Shown: positions 60,705 to 64,000 of the stretch, piece by piece
Position numbering within the stretch: the stretch's first letter is position 1
Layout: every line of letters starts with the position of its first letter
DNA from: TK10-74A sp965263065
GTDB lineage: Bacteria; Chloroflexota; Dehalococcoidia; Bin125
DNA: 64,000 bases
Reading direction: 5' to 3'
Assembly: GCA_965263065.1 (NCBI GenBank)
Contig: CBDHGH010000003.1
Coordinates: forward strand, 372,001 to 436,000
Notes under the pieces: model-generated
What the model was told of the DNA's origin: nothing
What the model saw: the letters and a program-made list of their open reading frames with translations, nothing else
Database searches by the model: none
Made by a program: the position numbers and the translations under genes

Positions 60705-62264
60705 TTAGGGCCGGTACGGGGCGGGCGGTCGCCCCAACTGGTCCCGCAGGAGGGGCTGGGCGTCGCGCACGAACTCGACGGCCAGGGGCCGCGTGCGGCG
60801 GGGGTCGATGATCTCCTGGCCGGAGTTCTCCGCCGTGCGGAACGGCGAGGCGAGCGACTTGAGCATCGCCTCGATGCGGCGCTCCTCCGCGGCCGGGTCT
60901 GGGGACGCTTCGATGCGGCGCCGGTAGGCGGCGCGCGTTCCCCCCTCGATGTGCATCGAACCCCACGAAGCCGACGGCCAGACGAAGCGCTCGAACATGC
61001 CGGTCGGGCGGTGCTGGCACTGCCCGGCGACGCCGAACAACTGCCCCACGACGATGCTCAGCCAGGGGGCCCGGCTCTCGCACACAGCGGCCACGAGGCG
61101 CGCCCCGGCCCGCTCGATGCCCATCAGCTCGGACTGCAGTCCCACCAGGAAGCCGGGCTCGTCGGCGAAGGAGATGATCGGCAGGTGGAAGGTGTCGCAC
61201 AGGGAGAGCAGGCGGATCACCTTGTCGCCCTCCTCGGGGCCGGTCGCGCCGCCCTGGTGCCACGGGTTGTTGCCCATCACGGCGACGGGGTAGCCATCGA
61301 TCCGGGCCAGCCCGGTGACGCGGGCCTTGCCGTAGAGCGGCGCGATCTCGAAGAAGGAGCCCTCGTCGATGACGCTGTTGATGATCTTGCGCACGTCGTA
61401 GGGGCGGCGGCGGTTGCGCGGCACGGCCTCCAGCAGCCACTCGTCCTGCCGCATCGGGTCGTCGCCGATCTCCTGGCGCGGGGCCATCTCCCAGACGCTG
61501 GGCGGGAGGTAGCCCAGGAAGTCGCGGATCATGGCGAAGGCGTGATCCTCGGACTCGGCCAGGTTGTCGACGGAGCCCGTGGCGCGGTGGATGTGGACGT
61601 CCTCGCCGCCCAGATCCTCCTTCGTGATGTCGTAGCCCAGCGAGGCCTTGACGACGGGCGGGCCGCCCGGGAAGAGCTGGCTGATGCCGGAGACCATGAG
61701 ATTGAAGTGCGCGATGCAGGCGTCGACGGCGGGCAGCCCGGCCACCGACCCCATGACGGCCGAGACGACGGGCACCTCGCTGAGCAACGCGACCGAGATC
61801 TGCGACCACTCGTTGCCGTCCGGCAGGTAGGTGCGGCCGATCTCCTCGAAGTGGGCGACGCTGCCACCGGCGGCGTCGAGCAGGCGCACGTAGGGCAGAC
61901 GCCAGCGGCGGGCGCGGTCGCTGGCGCGGATCTCCTGACCGATCCCCTCGCCGCCGCCGCCGGAGCCGCCGCGGACGGTGAAGTCGCCCGCGGAGACGAC
62001 GACCTTGCGGCCGTTGAGCCGCATGGTGCCCTCGACGCTGGCTTTGGGCAGGAACGCCTCGAGTTGGCCGGCCTCGTCGTAGGCGCCCGTGCCCATCAGG
62101 CTGCGGAACTCCTGGAACGAGCCGGGGTCGGCGAGGCCGTCCATGCGTTCGCGCACGGTGAGCTTGCCACGTCGGCGCTGCCGGGCGATGCCCTCTGCGC
62201 CCCCCATGCCGGCGGCCAACTCGTGTCGCCGCCGGATCTCTTCGACCTCGGGTTTCCAAGACAT
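60705..62264 (-). CDS. Acyl-CoA carboxylase carboxyltransferase subunit (stand-alone)
   Basis: 519 residues from the ATG at 62264 (AGGAG six bases upstream). Carboxyltransferase N and C domains: RQRRRGKLTVRERMDGLADPG, VVVSAGDFTVRGGSGGGGEG, LLDAAGGSVAHFEEIGRTYLP, SVVMGSVAGLPA-like VSAVMGSVAGLPAVDACIAH, FPGGPPVVKASLGYDITKEDLGG, GNNPWHQGGATGPEEGDKVIR and FADEPGFLVGLQSE. It has no biotin or biotin-carboxylase partner next to it, so it probably shares a biotin subunit encoded elsewhere (for example at 51682). It belongs to the propionyl-CoA/acetone-type carboxyltransferase superfamily; substrate unknown. Confidence 0.9.
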   Translation of the reverse strand: MSWKPEVEEIRRRHELAAGMGGAEGIARQRRRGKLTVRERMDGLADPGSFQEFRSLMGTGAYDEAGQLEAFLPKASVEGTMRLNGRKVVVSAGDFTVRGGSGGGGEGIGQEIRASDRARRWRLPYVRLLDAAGGSVAHFEEIGRTYLPDGNEWSQISVALLSEVPVVSAVMGSVAGLPAVDACIAHFNLMVSGISQLFPGGPPVVKASLGYDITKEDLGGEDVHIHRATGSVDNLAESEDHAFAMIRDFLGYLPPSVWEMAPRQEIGDDPMRQDEWLLEAVPRNRRRPYDVRKIINSVIDEGSFFEIAPLYGKARVTGLARIDGYPVAVMGNNPWHQGGATGPEEGDKVIRLLSLCDTFHLPIISFADEPGFLVGLQSELMGIERAGARLVAAVCESRAPWLSIVVGQLFGVAGQCQHRPTGMFERFVWPSASWGSMHIEGGTRAAYRRRIEASPDPAAEERRIEAMLKSLASPFRTAENSGQEIIDPRRTRPLAVEFVRDAQPLLRDQLGRPPAPYRP

Positions 62265-62420
62265 CGCGTTCTCCTGCACCGTGGCTTCAGCAATGTGGCT
62301 TCAGCAGCGAGGGCTCGGCCGCCGACGCACCGGCCGGGGCGGCCCGGAATGTTCCAACTGCCGCATGAGGCTACCGCGTGCGGCGCTAGCGGACGATAGG
62401 CTTCGCGGTAGGAGTGATCG

Positions 62421-62990
62421 ATGGCCGGCCCCGGCACGGACAACGACTGGCAGCGCTATCTCAACTTCCGCTGCACCGGCTGCGGCAACTGCTGCCGTCG
62501 CACGCACGTGCTCATCACCGAGGACGACGTGCGGCGCATCGAGCGCGGCGTGGGCCGCGCGGCGCCGGAGTTCGTGCGCTTCGTGCCGGAGCGCGACATC
62601 GACATCGAGAAGCGCAGCCCCTGGTGGATCCGCTTCACGGGCAGACGCGCGGCGATGGCGCTGCGGCATCGGCCGGGCGGGGCGTGCGTCTTCCTGGACG
62701 ATGCGAATCGCTGCACGATCTACGAGCATCGCCCGGTCACCTGTCGCGAGCACCCGTTCGAGCTCACCGTGTCGTCGGGCGGCACGCTGGAGTTCATCGC
62801 GCTGAGCGACATCGTGGAGTGCCCCCACGACTGGGACGGCTGCGTCAGCCGGCGCGAACTGGTGGCGGTGTCGCGCTGGAACGAGAAGCAGTCCGACACG
62901 TACCTGGACGACGTGCAGCGCTGGAACCGGCGTCGCCAGGGGCGCAAGACGCGCCCCGCCTTCCTGCGCTACTTGGGCTTCGACGTCTGA
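62421..62990 (+). CDS. YkgJ-family cysteine-cluster (zinc/iron-chelating) protein
   Basis: 189 residues with AGGAG six bases before the ATG. The conserved cysteine pattern is NFRCTGCGNCCRRTHVLIT at the N-terminus, then GGACVFLDDANRCTIYEHRPVTCREHPFEL. This is the YkgJ/FliB-like motif (CxxCxxCC...C...C...C) that binds zinc or an Fe-S cluster. The C-terminus is positively charged. Function is unknown; cytoplasmic by absence of a signal. It is divergent from the carboxyltransferase gene, sharing a 156-base region. Confidence 0.88.
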   Translation: MAGPGTDNDWQRYLNFRCTGCGNCCRRTHVLITEDDVRRIERGVGRAAPEFVRFVPERDIDIEKRSPWWIRFTGRRAAMALRHRPGGACVFLDDANRCTIYEHRPVTCREHPFELTVSSGGTLEFIALSDIVECPHDWDGCVSRRELVAVSRWNEKQSDTYLDDVQRWNRRRQGRKTRPAFLRYLGFDV

Positions 62991-63251
62991 GCCGTCGCCA
63001 CGCGACGTGCCCCGGCGGTCCTGCACCGCCTGTCCCCCGCCCCTGCACATCGGCATGGCCGATTATCCACCACGAATCGATCTCCGGCCGTCGACAGAAG
63101 ATCGAGATCGGCGTCCGGGATCGTGCTGTGGCGGGTATCGTCGCTGAGGTCTGCTGGACGGGGCAGCGCCGGGCGCAGGCTCGCATTATCTCCCAAATGC
63201 CCGTGCGGACAGCGTTATCTCGGATTGGCCATGCTGATACGTTGTTCATGG

Positions 63252-63640
63252 CTTCGGGGAGGGCGCAAGCCCGCACCGAAGTCCCGAGGGGCAAGCGGCC
63301 CAGGACGCGGATGTGGCATACATCCGTTCGGGACGCGGAGCAGAGTTCGGGGATGTCGGCTGCAGCCGAGATAGCACCCCCGACCAGCGACCGCAGACCG
63401 GCCGTTCCAGCGCTCGGGGTCCGTGAGGACCGAAGCGGCTGGGAGTCGTCTGGGACCTTGAGGGGCGGGACGGAGACCCGCCACTGTGCCGCCTATCCGG
63501 CGCCCCGGCCATCGGCCCTCCGTTTCGATGGGGATGAATGTCGATCCCTGGCGAAACGCAGGGACGCCCGGCACTCCGGTCACAGCCCGGTGGGCGCCTG
63601 CGGACTTCGGCCGAACGTCCATAGGCAACCGCCGGGCTGC
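63252..63640 (+). ncRNA. Candidate large structured RNA (identity unknown; OMEGA/HEARO-like is one option)
   Basis: Within the 784-base gap between the YkgJ-type gene and rpsU, successive stems can be paired on the plus strand. They are CUUCGG-GGA-GGGC(GCAA)GCCC-GCA-CCGAAG (63252-63281); GUCCCG/CGGGAC (63281-63286/63329-63334) enclosing GGAUGU/ACAUCC; UCGGGG/CCCCGA (63347/63378) enclosing UCGGCUGCAGCCGA; and GGUCC(GUGA)GGACC (63418-63431). Further on come GGCGGG/CCCGCC (63464-63482), CGUUUCG/CGAAACG (63521/63552) enclosing GGGAU/AUCCC, and CAGCCCGG/CCGGGCUG (63583/63632) enclosing GGAC/GUCC. GNRA tetraloops on this strand fix its polarity. It lacks the signatures of RNase P RNA, tmRNA or 6S that I could check. 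Bases 62991-63251 show nothing else clear. Confidence 0.5.
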
Positions 63641-63774
63641 TGTCGTTAAGGCAGCACGCTGCGTGGGGATTCGTGGCCCCGCCGATTGCCGCCCTCCGGC
63701 GGTAGTGTTACGGTTTCGCCGTTCGTGCGACCGCGCGCCGCCACGGGGCGTCGCTGTTCCGGGAGAGGGCCCGA

Positions 63775-63975
63775 GTGCTGCAGGTAACGCGCAAGGACGG
63801 TGAGGACGGCGAAGGCCTCCTGCGCCGCTTCAACAAACTGGTTCAGCGCGATGGTGTCCTGCAGGAGGCGCGCCGGCGCCGGCACTTCATCTCCAACCGC
63901 GAGAAGCAGCGCCAGGCGGAACGACGCGCCGCGCGCCGCCGGCGGCGCTCCGCGATCAAGGCTCGGCCCCGCTAG
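63775..63975 (+). CDS. rpsU: 30S ribosomal protein S21 (bS21)
   Basis: 66 residues from a GTG preceded by GGGAGAGGG. It is basic, with the family pattern LQVTRKDGEDGEGLLRRFNKLVQRDGVLQEARRRRHF and an Arg-rich C-terminal tail (RRAARRRRRSAIKARPR). bS21 binds the 30S platform near the anti-Shine-Dalgarno and helps initiation. The leader just upstream contains a stable hairpin (CCGCCCUCCGGCGG, 63688-63702) and a short A/T-rich patch (TAGTGTTACGGTTT) that may hold the promoter. The window ends 25 bases after the stop. Confidence 0.92.
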   Translation: MLQVTRKDGEDGEGLLRRFNKLVQRDGVLQEARRRRHFISNREKQRQAERRAARRRRRSAIKARPR

Positions 63976-64000
63976 CGACCCCTCGCCCCCCTGCCGACGA

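Noticed and set aside
63252..63640. RNase P RNA or tmRNA
   Set aside because: The conserved GAGGAAAGTCC-type and tmRNA acceptor/T-arm sequences are not found on either strand.
63486..63803. 105-codon plus-strand open frame through the structured region into rpsU
   Set aside because: No ribosome site or recognisable domain; the bases are better explained by RNA stems, and it overlaps the S21 start in another frame.

Overview
This window is very G+C-rich bacterial DNA (roughly 70% by eye) with dense, mostly short-spaced genes, frequent ATGA/GTGA stop-start overlaps and many GTG starts. No rRNA is present, so the lineage can only be inferred. Single-chain acyl-CoA carboxylases, an AtuA/TIGR03084/acyl-CoA carboxylase operon, Tat lipoprotein solute-binding proteins with alanine-rich stalks, an LPNTG-type surface protein and abundant SDR/enolase/Gfo-Idh catabolic enzymes fit a Chloroflexota-like heterotroph. 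An actinobacterium-like relative cannot be excluded.

Layout. 0-8 kb: an alanine-rich repeat protein, a large HEAT-repeat plus sigma-region-4-like protein, an LPNTG surface protein, and a PPC-like secreted protein whose signal peptide and body lie in different frames. 8-11.5 kb: a small monooxygenase, then a znuA-znuC-znuB zinc importer and a Fur/Zur-type regulator. Matching palindromes lie in front of both the importer and the regulator. 11.6-14.5 kb: a lower-G+C island of four co-directional genes (unknown protein, TIR-like protein, Nmad2-domain protein, MazG-like NTP pyrophosphohydrolase). This is the best candidate for an undescribed system, probably anti-phage defence. 14.6-25.3 kb: MMPL exporter, tRNA-Lys, YceI protein, oxidoreductases, a beta-propeller protein, gene remnants and small membrane proteins. 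25.5-34.9 kb: catabolic genes (enolase superfamily, membrane-fused sulfite-oxidase-type enzyme, Gfo/Idh, VOC, three SDRs, esterase) and a DM13 protein.

34.9-42.1 kb: an exact-offset 3603-bp tandem duplication carrying two single-chain BC-BCCP-CT acyl-CoA carboxylases. They are nearly identical except for one strongly diverged patch in the carboxyltransferase part. 42.1-46.6 kb: a peptide/solute ABC importer (two permeases and a stalked binding protein, no ATPase nearby). 46.8-49.9 kb: a hicA remnant with an intact hicB, an MFS exporter and a CapA-like protein. 50-57.1 kb: a coupled operon of carboxyltransferase, biotin carboxylase, AtuA-like protein, TIGR03084 protein and enoyl-CoA hydratase, suggesting branched or terpenoid acyl-CoA breakdown. 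57.2-59.4 kb: a second stalked binding protein sharing its promoter region with the first. 59.7-64 kb: PhyH dioxygenase, a fourth carboxyltransferase, a YkgJ-type cysteine-cluster protein, a densely structured region that looks like a large non-coding RNA, and rpsU (S21) at the edge.

Recurring themes are acyl-CoA carboxylation (four carboxyltransferase-bearing genes), surface proteins held on low-complexity linkers, and intergenic hairpin repeats of one family. Several loci show local duplication or truncation (PPOX 3' end, HAD fragment, hicA, DM13 3' end).
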